Assembly: GCA_964403185.1 (NCBI GenBank) | Contig: CAYOFK010000074.1 | Coordinates: forward strand, 1-14,401 | Reading direction: 5' to 3' | Source of the DNA: CAYOFK01 sp964403185 | GTDB lineage: Bacteria > Bacteroidota > Bacteroidia > Bacteroidales > VadinHA17 | Length of the DNA stretch: 14,401 bases | Shown: one piece after another, positions 6,956-14,401 of the stretch | Layout: each line of letters starts with the position of its first letter | How positions within the stretch are numbered: position 1 is the first letter of the stretch | Notes under the pieces: model-generated | The model's database searches: none | What the model saw: only the letters and a program-made list of their open reading frames with translations | Told to the model about the DNA's origin: nothing | Made by a program: the position numbers and the translations under genes

Positions 6956-9900
6956 CTACCGGATCACCATCTTTTTAACCACGGATTGGGTGCCATTACT
7001 GATCCGGATGAAATAGAATCCGGATGGCTGGCCCGAGAGGTCAATGAGGATCCTCCGTCCCTGGGCATTCTGAAGCTGGTTGGCATAAACAACCTTGCCT
7101 GTAATAGTCGCAATCCTCAGATCCAGGTTGTTTCCTTCCAGATCAGAAGAAATCTCTATGCTAAACTGACCCTCACTAGGGTTCGGATACACCCTGAAAT
7201 CAGGTTCTGATCCCACAACGAGAATATTGGTAACATCCGATATATCATTGACACTTCTTGGCAGAAGTTTGTAATTACCATATGAATAGTACATCACACC
7301 AACAATATGATAGATATTACCTACAACAAAATCTGTGCTCGCAGTGTAGTTATAGAGGCGGTCATCAATGCGGGATGCACCGGATCCGTCATTGACTTCA
7401 ACCTCATCGAAGCCCAGGTCATTAGCGATGACTTCAGCGCCTACAAAACGCATGAACACACTTTCCCATTTTTCCTGGTTGGCATTGCCGGTGGCCACTT
7501 CAACCGGACCCGGAATGGCAACCCCGGTTTTTTCATGTTTATAATACTGAACAAAGCCAATCTCTGTCAGGTTATAGTATTCTTCAACTATACCAACAAC
7601 AGTGACGCTGTCACCCAATTGTGGATTATCGGTCAGGTCGCGATCCTGATCGTAAACATACACACCGCTCCAGGCTGAATCAGCATCCTGTATGTAGTAG
7701 CCTTTTAACTGGCTTTGGAAGATATTCAACGCTGTGATCACACCGCTCACTTTAACCTTTTGATCCTTTAAGGGAGAATCCCCGGAAGGATCGGTAGTAT
7801 ACTGGATGCTATAGATATCTTCTGATGTCACCACTTCCCATACGACTGTAACGGTCCAATCTTTGGTGGTGGTGCCATCCTGGGCAGTGACCGTATACAC
7901 AACAGGGTTGGTGAAATCCTGAACTACTCCAGAAAGTGGGTTGATTGCAGCGCCTGCCGACACTTCAATGGTTGGGGTTAATGCAGCCAGATCGGTCCCG
8001 TAAGGCATCACAACGGTTACGGAATCTGGTCCTGATGCTATCCGGATTTCACCAATTGCACCTGGTATCGTAAACGATGTAATTTCGGTTGCGGTGCTGG
8101 CGGCAGAAGACACCGTTACGGTAACGGTCCATGTTTTTGTGGTGAGTCCGTCTTCAGCAGTCACCGAAAATACCACAGGATTGGTAAAGTCCAGGGTGTC
8201 CCCAGATTTCGGACTGGCGGTTGCTCCGGCAGACAGGGAAAATACAGCTACCAGGGAATCTTTCTGGGAATCCATACCGAAAAGGATTTCAACATTGATA
8301 GTTGCAGCTACACTGTCGATATCAGCACTCACCGTCACATTATTCCCTATTGTATCCTTCAGTACAAAGGATGTAAATTCGGCCTGGTCGCTTCCCTGTG
8401 GCGAAGGAGATCCGAGGTTTGAGAAAAACATGTCCGGGAAAACCATCCATTCTGAATCCGTTTCATTTGTTCCGGCTATGGACGTCCAGGTCGTGTCTCC
8501 CATATTAACTGTTATTTTCCTGATCAGTGTATGATCTTTGGTGGCATTGGTTACCCCGGCCACATCCCAACCGGTTCCCGGGTCAACACCTTCTCTTCCA
8601 ATGGCATCTATCAGTACCCATTCATCTCCATAATATCTAACCAGGCCCTGGGCATCATCGCCGTTATGGTAAACCGTGGAAGTCATGTCTGCCACAGCCA
8701 GGATCTCTGCGTCGGCACTTGGGTTGGCAACAACAAAAACTTCCAGTGGCGGAAGGGTTCCGGAAAGGTTAATGGTGTATTTGTACCAGGTTCCACCATT
8801 GCTAACCTGCCATAACCGGTATTCTGACAGGTCAATGGTTTCAGCGGTTGGATTATAAAGTTCGAGGGCTTTATTACTTCCAACGGATCCTTCAATATAT
8901 TCAGAGAAATACAGATCAGCAGAAGCAGCAGTAAAACTCCAGACATTGCTTCCTGAAATTCCACCAAATATAAGATCCTTCCGGTCTTTTACAAAACCTG
9001 CATCCATTTCAACGTAATAGGTTGTACCTGGTACCAAGGGTTGTGAAGGGGTAACCTTCATATTGTTATAATTCAGGATAACACTACCTGTATCAAACTC
9101 TTCAACCAGGGTGCCGTCCGCTTCACGCAGGTAGATTTTTCCTGTTCCGGCCATAATCCACTCGGTAAATTCAACAAAGAAAGATGCGCGTACGGGAACG
9201 TCTGTATCCCCATTCACTGGCAGTGTCTCCATAATCCGGGGCCTGATTGTGTCTATCAGATACACTTTCACCGGGCCGGCGTTAAAGGAGGTGTCATAAT
9301 AATCGAAAATGATGAGGCCTGCAGAATCTACCGGTGTGCCAAGGGGGATGACCAATGAGAATGTATCCCTGTTGGCATCCAGGGGTTCAGGTTCTCCGGT
9401 TTGTTCATTCATCGTAATGATCATGAGCATATCCTCTTCATAGATATAGGAACCCAGCAGGATGCTGTCCAGGTCGGTATGGGTCCATTCAAATACCACT
9501 GTATCGCCCAGGTAATAGATGTCATTTTCCTGTGGTTTTACAAAGGCCACTGCACGGTTATCGGCCACTGTGAATGGGCCTTCTGAATCATAATATGAAG
9601 TGTCTACTGCATCGTATAGCCTGACATCATAATCACCCTCTTCGGCATCGTGCGGTATCCACAGGTCAAACGCTCCGGTGCTTGCAGCTATGGGCACCGG
9701 AATGCCGTTTTCATCCGTAGTGATGGGTATCACCTCATCCGCAAGATAATTGTAAACGGCTACGAACAGGGAGTCTATATTGCCAGAGGTCCAGGTGATG
9801 TGGATGGTATCCCCGATATTGTAATTCCCCGGGCCTATAGGTGCGGTGATATTCAGTTGGCGAAGAGCTGTTGTTGTAATATCAAGCATGGCCGGTGTTG

Positions 9901-10771
9901 CCTGTAAGTTGGGTGATGTCTCATCATCCTCAGCCACTACAAATACATCATAGGCTGTACTTACGGTAAGTCCGGAAATAATGGCGACATACTCTGTATT
10001 TGCTACGGGAATGTCAATACTGCCACTTTGAAGAACGGTTCCTCCTGTATAGTCCACACCTGCTTTAACCTCTGCAGAAGTCGGCGCGGTTGAGCCATCG
10101 GCTACAACAATATAATAAGCTTTGCCGGGTTCATCAATTTCAACGCCCAGCCCCATTGTTGTATCTACCACAAAGGTGGCAGTGGGTGAATTCAGTGCCC
10201 ATACAGGGGGATCGGTGTCGGGTCCGGACGCAGAAAATGTTTGTCCGGTATTCACTGTATTTATTGTAGCAGTGGCTGATCCTTGCCAGGTAAAATCCGT
10301 ATATACATTACCTGTTCCGGACAGTTGGAGAGAACTTCCAATAGCTTCAGTGCCTGCTTCTGCAACGCCAATATCAACACTTGTCATTCCGGAAGCCGGA
10401 CCATCAGCGGCACCAAACGAGCCTTCGTAACTCAGGAACTGAACAACGGTTGTTCCATTGTTCACAAGCGCCATCCCATCGGGGGCACCGTTCTGCAATC
10501 CGGAAATAGCAAACCAAACTGTTCCATATCCGTTTTGCTGATCAGTAATTGTACCGGACAATGCAACAGTATTGTAGCTGATTCCGCCATTACCATTGTA
10601 GGCCACAATTGAATAAGTAGATAAATCAGTTCCGGCTGGTCCGGCTATTTCCACCCCTTCACCTGAATCGGCTCCATTATTATCATAATGAATTTCATTA
10701 ATGAAGACCGTCTGAGAATAAACAAAGAAAGGAAGAAACAATGTCAGAATTAAGAGTAAAGATTTCTTCAT
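6956..10771 (-). CDS. Large modular T9SS-secreted protein with lamin-tail and OB-fold domains
   Basis: The 1271-residue product is exported by a signal peptide (1-19, cut near VYS|QT) and carries a type A T9SS sorting domain (about 1191-1271: YPNPSEGQF, GFYFIRI, KKMVIR), which directs it across the outer membrane to the surface or medium. Between them I see: an N-terminal lamin-tail-like domain (FINEIHYDNNG, 23-180); an Fn3-like region (185-300); two Kre9/KNH-like modules (305-402 and 407-505, each with GDTxxxxWT); a Big_5/SbsA-like Ig domain (506-616); a second lamin-tail domain (618-790, YFSEYIEGSVGSNKALELYNP); two related repeats ending DFTNPVVxxVTAxDGxTTKxWTVTV (797-887, 895-978); and an OB-fold domain like those of YhcR/ExeM nucleases and DUF5689 (983-1178). 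No nuclease or other catalytic domain is recognisable. Domain names come from motif memory. Binding to DNA, glycans or the matrix is possible. Confidence 0.9.
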   Translation of the reverse strand: MKKSLLLILTLFLPFFVYSQTVFINEIHYDNNGADSGEGVEIAGPAGTDLSTYSIVAYNGNGGISYNTVALSGTITDQQNGYGTVWFAISGLQNGAPDGMALVNNGTTVVQFLSYEGSFGAADGPASGMTSVDIGVAEAGTEAIGSSLQLSGTGNVYTDFTWQGSATATINTVNTGQTFSASGPDTDPPVWALNSPTATFVVDTTMGLGVEIDEPGKAYYIVVADGSTAPTSAEVKAGVDYTGGTVLQSGSIDIPVANTEYVAIISGLTVSTAYDVFVVAEDDETSPNLQATPAMLDITTTALRQLNITAPIGPGNYNIGDTIHITWTSGNIDSLFVAVYNYLADEVIPITTDENGIPVPIAASTGAFDLWIPHDAEEGDYDVRLYDAVDTSYYDSEGPFTVADNRAVAFVKPQENDIYYLGDTVVFEWTHTDLDSILLGSYIYEEDMLMIITMNEQTGEPEPLDANRDTFSLVIPLGTPVDSAGLIIFDYYDTSFNAGPVKVYLIDTIRPRIMETLPVNGDTDVPVRASFFVEFTEWIMAGTGKIYLREADGTLVEEFDTGSVILNYNNMKVTPSQPLVPGTTYYVEMDAGFVKDRKDLIFGGISGSNVWSFTAASADLYFSEYIEGSVGSNKALELYNPTAETIDLSEYRLWQVSNGGTWYKYTINLSGTLPPLEVFVVANPSADAEILAVADMTSTVYHNGDDAQGLVRYYGDEWVLIDAIGREGVDPGTGWDVAGVTNATKDHTLIRKITVNMGDTTWTSIAGTNETDSEWMVFPDMFFSNLGSPSPQGSDQAEFTSFVLKDTIGNNVTVSADIDSVAATINVEILFGMDSQKDSLVAVFSLSAGATASPKSGDTLDFTNPVVFSVTAEDGLTTKTWTVTVTVSSAASTATEITSFTIPGAIGEIRIASGPDSVTVVMPYGTDLAALTPTIEVSAGAAINPLSGVVQDFTNPVVYTVTAQDGTTTKDWTVTVVWEVVTSEDIYSIQYTTDPSGDSPLKDQKVKVSGVITALNIFQSQLKGYYIQDADSAWSGVYVYDQDRDLTDNPQLGDSVTVVGIVEEYYNLTEIGFVQYYKHEKTGVAIPGPVEVATGNANQEKWESVFMRFVGAEVIANDLGFDEVEVNDGSGASRIDDRLYNYTASTDFVVGNIYHIVGVMYYSYGNYKLLPRSVNDISDVTNILVVGSEPDFRVYPNPSEGQFSIEISSDLEGNNLDLRIATITGKVVYANQLQNAQGRRILIDLSGQPSGFYFIRISNGTQSVVKKMVIR

Positions 10772-10874
10772 AGGATAGGTTTTTAGTTATTAATAATTGA
10801 TTTTTTCATAAAAAAAAGGGTACTAAATCTAAGAAAAAATCTGTGAATTTGTATCAATAGAACACAATTCTTAT

Positions 10875-10919
10875 AAACAGATTTTGACCAATTCATTTTG
10901 ATGATATGTGAATCTGTTT
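10875..10919. promoter_or_regulatory. Inverted repeat in the divergent intergenic region (possible operator)
   Basis: AAACAGATT (10875-10883) and AATCTGTTT (10911-10919) form a perfect 9-bp inverted repeat with a 27-bp spacer. In addition TCTGTGAATTTGT (10840-10852) and TATGTGAATCTGT (10905-10917) match at 11 of 13 positions. The site lies between the divergent T9SS cargo and nitroreductase genes, where a shared regulator might bind. I could not place a convincing promoter for either gene in 10772-11000, so the role is unproven. Confidence 0.3.
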
Positions 10920-11000
10920 TTTCAACCGGGACATAATAATGATGATTGTCCTTGTTTTTAATAGCACCCTTTGATTAATATTGCAGGAAAAACACAGAAC

Positions 11001-11741
11001 ATGCTGAATACAATCCTGAGCCACCGGTCCATCCGGAAATATAAAGAAACTTTCATTGAGGATGAGATATTGAAAGAAATACTGAATGCCGGCACCCGCG
11101 CCTCTACCACCGGCAACATGCAGGTTTACTCCATGGTGGTCACCAAAGAGCCCGAATTGCGCAAAAAACTATGGAATGCACACTTTAAACAGGAAATGGT
11201 GTTGCAGGCGCCCGTTCACCTTACCTTTTGTGCCGATTTTCACCGGTTTTCCACCTGGTGTAAACAACGTAAGGCCAGTCCGGGCTACGACAATTTTCTG
11301 TCATTTATGACCGCAGCCATTGATGCCCTGCTGGCGGCACAAAATGTTTCACTGGCTGCTGAAGCTCACGGATTGGGTATCTGTTACCTGGGCACTGCTA
11401 CTTATATGGCTGACATGCTGATAGAGATACTTAAGTTGCCCTGGCTGGTTGTGCCGGTGGCAGCCATTGTTCTGGGTTACCCCGATGAGGATCCCGGTTT
11501 TACCGACCGCCTTCCCCTTGAAGCGGTGGTGCACAAAGAGGTGTATCAGCCTTACACTTCCGGAAGCATTGACCGTATTTATGCTAAAAAGGAGGCTTTG
11601 CAGCTCACAAAGGACCTGTTGGCGGAGAATAAGAAGGAAACACTGGCACAGGTTTTTACCGACAACAGGTACACCAAAAAGGATAATGAATTTTTCTCTC
11701 AGAAATTCCTCCGGGTGTTGAAAGACCAGGGGTTTATGTAG
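11001..11741 (+). CDS. FMN-dependent nitroreductase-family oxidoreductase
   Basis: The 246-residue product belongs to the nitroreductase fold family: dimeric flavoproteins that use NAD(P)H to reduce nitroaromatics, quinones or flavins in the cytoplasm. Family marks are HRSIRKY near the N-terminus (8-14), which binds the FMN phosphate; RASTTGNMQVYS (33-44); the GLGICYLGT segment (124-132); and the VLGYPDEDP loop (157-165). The length and C-terminal extension resemble NfsA/FRP-type enzymes, but the true substrate is unknown. An in-frame TTG at 10971 would add ten residues, but ATG 11001 is preferred: AGGAAA lies about 10 nt upstream, and the family usually starts a few residues before the HRSIR motif. 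It is divergent from the T9SS cargo gene and convergent with the Ldh_2 gene, so it is probably transcribed alone. Confidence 0.92.
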   Translation: MLNTILSHRSIRKYKETFIEDEILKEILNAGTRASTTGNMQVYSMVVTKEPELRKKLWNAHFKQEMVLQAPVHLTFCADFHRFSTWCKQRKASPGYDNFLSFMTAAIDALLAAQNVSLAAEAHGLGICYLGTATYMADMLIEILKLPWLVVPVAAIVLGYPDEDPGFTDRLPLEAVVHKEVYQPYTSGSIDRIYAKKEALQLTKDLLAENKKETLAQVFTDNRYTKKDNEFFSQKFLRVLKDQGFM

Positions 11742-11884
11742 GGACGGGGGGCAAAAGATGAAGAGTTCGGGAGTTAAAATCGGAGATGAATTTTGCGATA
11801 AACAAAGCGAAGAAGCAAATTTTCAACTTCTTATATACATTGAACAGAACTATTTTAACAAGTAAGGAGTATTAAACTCTGCGC

Positions 11885-12961
11885 TCAACCGCGTTGCTCA
11901 AATACCACTCCAAGATTCTCTGCCACTTCTCTCAGGTCTTTCTGTATTCCCGGAATGATGGTTATTCCTTCCCGTGCTATGCGTTCTTCTGCTTCCCGTT
12001 CAATATCTCCCGGGATGAGCACGGTTTTTCCTTTTATGGGTTTTGCTTTCCTGAAGGTCTCAATCCATTGGTCCATTCTCTTCTTAAAGGATGCTGCCGG
12101 CATAAAACCATCAATCCTGATGGCTCCAAATAAATGCCCCATGCCTTTGCCAGGCTGAACCTCCGGCATGGGGAGGTAAGCCAGGAAGGGGGGTACAAAG
12201 GGACCAAAACTGGCGCCTGAAAGCACACCTGTGAGAATGTCCACCATGGATGCCAGGGCATAGCCTTTATGGCTGCCATGGGCCAGATCCCCGCCCAGTG
12301 GCAGCATGGAACCGCCTTTTTTCATAATGTCGGGATCGGTTGAAGGGTTGCCATCTTTATCCTGGACATACCCCAAAGGAACTTTTTCGCTCTTTTTAGC
12401 TGCCACTCCCAACTTCCCCCTGGCTATAGGGGTGGTGGAGAAATCGGCCACAAAATCCGGTTGATCGCCTGCCGGAACAGCCATGGTGATGGGATTGGTA
12501 CCCAACATGCGCTCCACTGAATTGGAAGGGGCAACCATGGGATTCCCATTGGTCATGCAAACCCCGATCATGTCTTCCTTAAGAGCCATCATTGCGTAAT
12601 AACTTCCGATACCCAGATGGTTTGAGTTCCTGGTGGCCACCCAGCCTGTGCCGGACATTCTGGCTTTAACAATGGCCAGCTTCATGGAATAAACCGCTCC
12701 GATCATCCCTACGGCTCCATCGGCATCTACAACAGCAGTTCCCGGTGATTCGTGTACCACCTTTAAAGAGGGACAGGTATTGATGCGTTTCTTTTTCCAA
12801 AGCTGGTAATAATCCTTAACCCGGATCATTCCATGGGAGGGGAGATTGCGAAGCTCGGCATTGATAAACACACTGGCAATAGTTCTGGCATCCGGTTCCG
12901 GACAGCCCATTTTTTTGAAGATTGCAAACACAAAATCTTTTAAATATTCGGGTGTGAACAC
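11885..12961 (-). CDS. Ldh_2-family NAD(P)-dependent 2-hydroxyacid dehydrogenase (malate/L-lactate type)
   Basis: The 358-residue product is a full-length Ldh_2 protein, the fold shared by sulfolactate/malate dehydrogenase, ureidoglycolate dehydrogenase AllD and diketogulonate reductase DlgD. They interconvert 2-hydroxy and 2-oxo acids with NAD(P)H in the cytoplasm. Conserved blocks seen: LPSHGM (40-45) with His43; RNSNHLG (111-117) with His115; LGTNP (153-157); DFSTT (173-177); and GGDLAHGSHKGYAL (223-236). The substrate cannot be told from sequence. The start is GTG at 12961, because an in-frame stop lies about 18 bp upstream and the next Met is at residue 18, inside the first helix. It lies 120 bp downstream of the SDR gene on the same strand and may be its operon partner. 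It converges with the nitroreductase gene; 11742-11884 holds only a weak 6-bp stem. Confidence 0.94.
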   Translation of the reverse strand: MFTPEYLKDFVFAIFKKMGCPEPDARTIASVFINAELRNLPSHGMIRVKDYYQLWKKKRINTCPSLKVVHESPGTAVVDADGAVGMIGAVYSMKLAIVKARMSGTGWVATRNSNHLGIGSYYAMMALKEDMIGVCMTNGNPMVAPSNSVERMLGTNPITMAVPAGDQPDFVADFSTTPIARGKLGVAAKKSEKVPLGYVQDKDGNPSTDPDIMKKGGSMLPLGGDLAHGSHKGYALASMVDILTGVLSGASFGPFVPPFLAYLPMPEVQPGKGMGHLFGAIRIDGFMPAASFKKRMDQWIETFRKAKPIKGKTVLIPGDIEREAEERIAREGITIIPGIQKDLREVAENLGVVFEQRG

Positions 12962-13013
12962 GTAGGAAGTTTTTTGTTAACCTTATTGGATTTTGTTCAC
13001 TAAGTTACTATTT

Positions 13014-13034
13014 ACTGCAAACTGCATACTGACG
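13014..13034. repeat. Heptamer microrepeat ACTGCAA/ACTGCAT/ACTGACG
   Basis: ACTGCAA (13014-13020), ACTGCAT (13021-13027) and the diverged ACTGACG (13028-13034) run head to tail in the gap between the SDR and Ldh_2 genes. This is the second heptameric microrepeat in the window, unrelated in sequence to GGGCACA at 967-987 but with the same period. The rest of 12962-13081 shows a weak ACAGG/CCTGT pair (13046-13050, 13059-13063). Confidence 0.6.
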
Positions 13035-13081
13035 ATTTTGAAGCAACAGGGATGTTTTCCTGTCCCCATGCTCAATACTTC

Positions 13082-13837
13082 TCATCCCTCCCTTCTCACA
13101 TAAAACGAATTGGCCTGGTCGGTTGCCGTCATGACAACATCATTGATGGTAACATGTTGTGGCAGGTTGGTTACATACCAGATCACCTCAGCCACATCCC
13201 CGGCCTCCAGTGGTTTCATGCCTTTATAGGGTATTTTGGCCATTCCGGGATCTCCATGAAACCTCACCAATGAAAATTCCGTTTCCACCATTCCCGGATT
13301 TATGGAAGTTACCTTGATGCCAAGTTCCAGCAGGTCAATGCGCATGCCTTTGCTAAGGGCATCTACTGCATGTTTGCTGGCACAATATACATTGCCCTTT
13401 TCATACACTTCTTTGCCGGCGGTAGAACCGATATTTACAACGTGCCCTTTTCCGTTTTTCATCATTAGTGGGAGGACTGCTTTGGTCATGTAAATCAATC
13501 CTTTTACATTGGTGTCCAGCATGCGTTCCCAGTCATCAAGCCTGCCTTCCTGAAAATGATCGAGACCTGCGGCGAGGCCTGCATTGTTCACCAATACATC
13601 AATTTTTTGCCATTCTTCCCCCAGGGAACCCACAGCCGTATTTACCTCCTCAACATTACGTACATCAAAGTGTAAGGGACACACCTTAATTGAAAATGCA
13701 TTTTCCAGCTCATGTTTCAATTGTTCCAGCCGTTTTTTACGGCGGCCGGTAATGATTAAATGACAGCCTTCAGCGGCGAATTTTTTGGCGGTTGCTTTAC
13801 CAATTCCGGCAGTAGCGCCGGTTATCAATACGATCAT
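13082..13837 (-). CDS. Short-chain dehydrogenase/reductase (YdfG-like, probably NADP-dependent)
   Basis: The 251-residue product is a classical SDR oxidoreductase. It shows the cofactor motif TGATAGIG (6-13), NNAG (84-87), the catalytic Ser138 and the YxxxK pair Tyr151/Lys155. GRRKKR after the second strand (31-36) puts arginines where NADP-preferring members bind the 2'-phosphate. Overall it resembles YdfG and serine 3-dehydrogenase, which act on 3-hydroxy acids such as L-allo-threonine, serine and 3-hydroxypropionate; the C-terminal INDVVMTATDQA segment is typical of this group. The exact substrate is not proven. It lies upstream of the Ldh_2 gene on the same strand, so the pair may handle related hydroxy acids. 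Upstream, TATCTTTA is a near match to the -7 box, but no convincing -33 box was found. Confidence 0.94.
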   Translation of the reverse strand: MIVLITGATAGIGKATAKKFAAEGCHLIITGRRKKRLEQLKHELENAFSIKVCPLHFDVRNVEEVNTAVGSLGEEWQKIDVLVNNAGLAAGLDHFQEGRLDDWERMLDTNVKGLIYMTKAVLPLMMKNGKGHVVNIGSTAGKEVYEKGNVYCASKHAVDALSKGMRIDLLELGIKVTSINPGMVETEFSLVRFHGDPGMAKIPYKGMKPLEAGDVAEVIWYVTNLPQHVTINDVVMTATDQANSFYVRREG

Positions 13838-13881
13838 GTGAATTCATTTTAAATATTTGAATCTAAAGATATAAAAAGGGA

Positions 13882-14121
13882 TTATTTCCATTCACTTGTC
13901 CAGGTATTAAATGCCTGTCTGTTTTCTTTCAATCCCTGCGGGATGAGATATTGCACTCGAGCCTGGCTGATGGCCCCGTCGAAAGACAATTGCCCTGGGG
14001 TAAAGCCCCGGGTACCGTATGTCAAAAACAACCGGTCCGTGAGGAATGTTTGCGCAGGGCATAGATTCAAATACGGACCGGAACAGTAAAATGCCTGATA
14101 GAATTGAAAAATTATTCTATT
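13882..14121 (-). pseudogene. Probable 5'-truncated gene remnant, family not recognised
   Basis: An open frame of 79 codons runs from just inside a stop at 14124-14122 to the TAA at 13884-13882. It has no ATG; the only usable start would be a TTG at 14070, giving 62 residues with no ribosome binding site. The C-terminal part, such as LFLTYGTRGFTPGQLSFDGA and QYLIPQGLKENRQAFNTW, reads like real protein, with balanced amino acids and ordinary codons, and ends cleanly in WTSEWK. I could not assign a family. The simplest reading is the 3' end of a gene whose 5' part was lost, with AT-rich DNA and an inverted repeat (14094-14160) now at the break. A small intact gene with an odd start remains possible. 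It sits upstream of the SDR gene on the same strand, ending 44 bp before it. Confidence 0.45.
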
Positions 14122-14160
14122 TTATTTTACACATTTTCAATTAATTACAAGAATATCAGG
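14094..14160. repeat. Compound nested inverted repeat upstream of purL
   Basis: CCTGATA (14094-14100) pairs with TATCAGG (14154-14160), and just inside, AATTGAAAA (14102-14110) pairs with TTTTCAATT (14134-14142). The two stems (7 and 9 bp, all perfect) are separated by 1 nt on the left and 11 nt on the right, around a 23-nt AT-rich loop. It lies upstream of the likely purL promoter, so it would not be in the purL leader, and it marks the broken end of the gene remnant. It could be a regulatory site or the scar of a small mobile element. Confidence 0.5.
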
Positions 14161-14196
14161 ATGATTATGGAATGAATTTTGAATGTTAATTCATAT

Positions 14197-14224
14197 TTTG
14201 AGTGAAATTTGTTGATTATATTTG
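14197..14224 (+). promoter_or_regulatory. Candidate purL promoter
   Basis: TATATTTG (14217-14224) fits the Bacteroidota -7 box TAnnTTTG exactly. The nearest TTTG (14197-14200) is only 16 bp upstream, shorter than the usual 19-20, so the -33 assignment is doubtful. The predicted start would give a purL leader of about 25 nt. In the 418 bp between the SDR and purL genes, this, the nested inverted repeat and the gene remnant are all I see. Confidence 0.5.
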
Positions 14225-14255
14225 CTTCCGTAATCCAATCAATTCACAGGGGGCT

Positions 14256-14401
14256 ATGCCAAACGCAAAAGTAACCTTAGAAGCCGCAGAGACGCTGGGG
14301 CTTGACGCTTATGAATTCGACCTCATTAAGAAGATGCTGGGCCGGGTTCCAAACTTTACGGAGCTCAGCATTTATTCAGTGATGTGGTCGGAACACGCAT
14401 C
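14256..14401 (+). CDS. purL: Phosphoribosylformylglycinamidine synthase subunit PurL (N-terminus, cut by right edge)
   Basis: The visible 48 residues are the start of the FGAM synthase catalytic subunit, which makes formylglycinamidine ribonucleotide from FGAR, ATP and ammonia in step four of purine synthesis. GLDAYEFDLIKKMLGRVPN is the typical N-terminal helix, and FTELSIYSVMWSEHAS (34-49) is the PurL signature, with His47 the conserved active-site histidine. The early position of this motif indicates the small PurL type that works with separate PurS and PurQ, not the long fused enzyme. In most PurL I recall this reads SEHCS; here Cys is replaced by Ala48. The start is well supported by ACAGGGGG a few bases upstream, the strongest Shine-Dalgarno in the window, and by a TATATTTG box at 14217. 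The 3' end lies outside. Confidence 0.95.
   Translation, partial: MPNAKVTLEAAETLGLDAYEFDLIKKMLGRVPNFTELSIYSVMWSEHA

Noticed and set aside
8094..8534. 146-residue plus-strand frame opposite the T9SS cargo gene
   Set aside because: Antisense shadow of a gene with clear domains; no ribosome binding site or recognisable motifs.
10971..11000. TTG start for the nitroreductase
   Set aside because: The ATG at 11001 has a better-placed AGGA site and matches the usual N-terminus of the family.
11810..11832. AAGAAG/CTTCTT stem between the convergent nitroreductase and Ldh_2 genes
   Set aside because: Six base pairs with an 11-nt loop and no U tract; likely chance.
11885..13837. SDR plus Ldh_2 as a defined catabolic pathway
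   Set aside because: The two enzymes have broad substrate ranges and there is no transporter, regulator or third enzyme to define a pathway; kept only as a possible operon.

Overview
The window is most likely an ordinary chromosomal segment from a member of Bacteroidota, probably a Bacteroidales- or Marinilabiliales-like organism. Three things point there: a large secreted protein with a type A C-terminal sorting domain of the type IX secretion system (T9SS); promoters of the Bacteroidota form TTTG-N19/20-TAnnTTTG upstream of the small lipoprotein and GAPDH genes; and mostly weak or absent Shine-Dalgarno sequences. No rRNA, tRNA, CRISPR array, transposase or phage gene is visible. The genus assignment is inference.

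Layout, left to right. (1) On the plus strand: the 3' end of a MacB/FtsX-type ABC transporter permease (1-518), then 19 bp later a SiaC/DUF1987 small regulatory protein (538-918). (2) A convergent intergenic region with a heptamer microrepeat and a hairpin leads to gapA on the minus strand (1081-2079), which has its own promoter. (3) A minus-strand pair: a 41-residue lipoprotein (3128-3253) followed by a predicted beta-barrel outer-membrane protein (2255-3052), with a perfect Bacteroidota promoter ahead of the lipoprotein. (4) A 72-bp element with perfect 16-bp terminal inverted repeats (3428-3499) sits just past the stop of a 1095-residue secreted Asp-box (BNR) beta-propeller protein (3508-6795). 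(5) A strong intrinsic terminator (6890-6930) separates that gene from a 1271-residue modular T9SS cargo protein (6956-10771). (6) Divergent from it is an FMN nitroreductase (11001-11741). (7) On the minus strand: an SDR oxidoreductase (13082-13837) upstream of an Ldh_2-family oxidoreductase (11885-12961). (8) A 5'-truncated gene remnant and a long compound inverted repeat precede the start of purL (14256 to the right edge).

How the genes fit together. Most are housekeeping or central metabolism (gapA, purL), stand-alone redox enzymes, or envelope and secreted proteins; there is no clear single pathway. The SDR and Ldh_2 genes may be co-transcribed and could both act on hydroxy or oxo acids. 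The lipoprotein and barrel gene probably form an operon. I did not find a convincing new multi-gene system. The best leads are: the T9SS cargo with the accessory domains of an ExeM-like extracellular nuclease but no visible catalytic domain; the lipoprotein/barrel pair; the MITE-like palindromic element; and the truncated gene with a nested inverted repeat next to purL.
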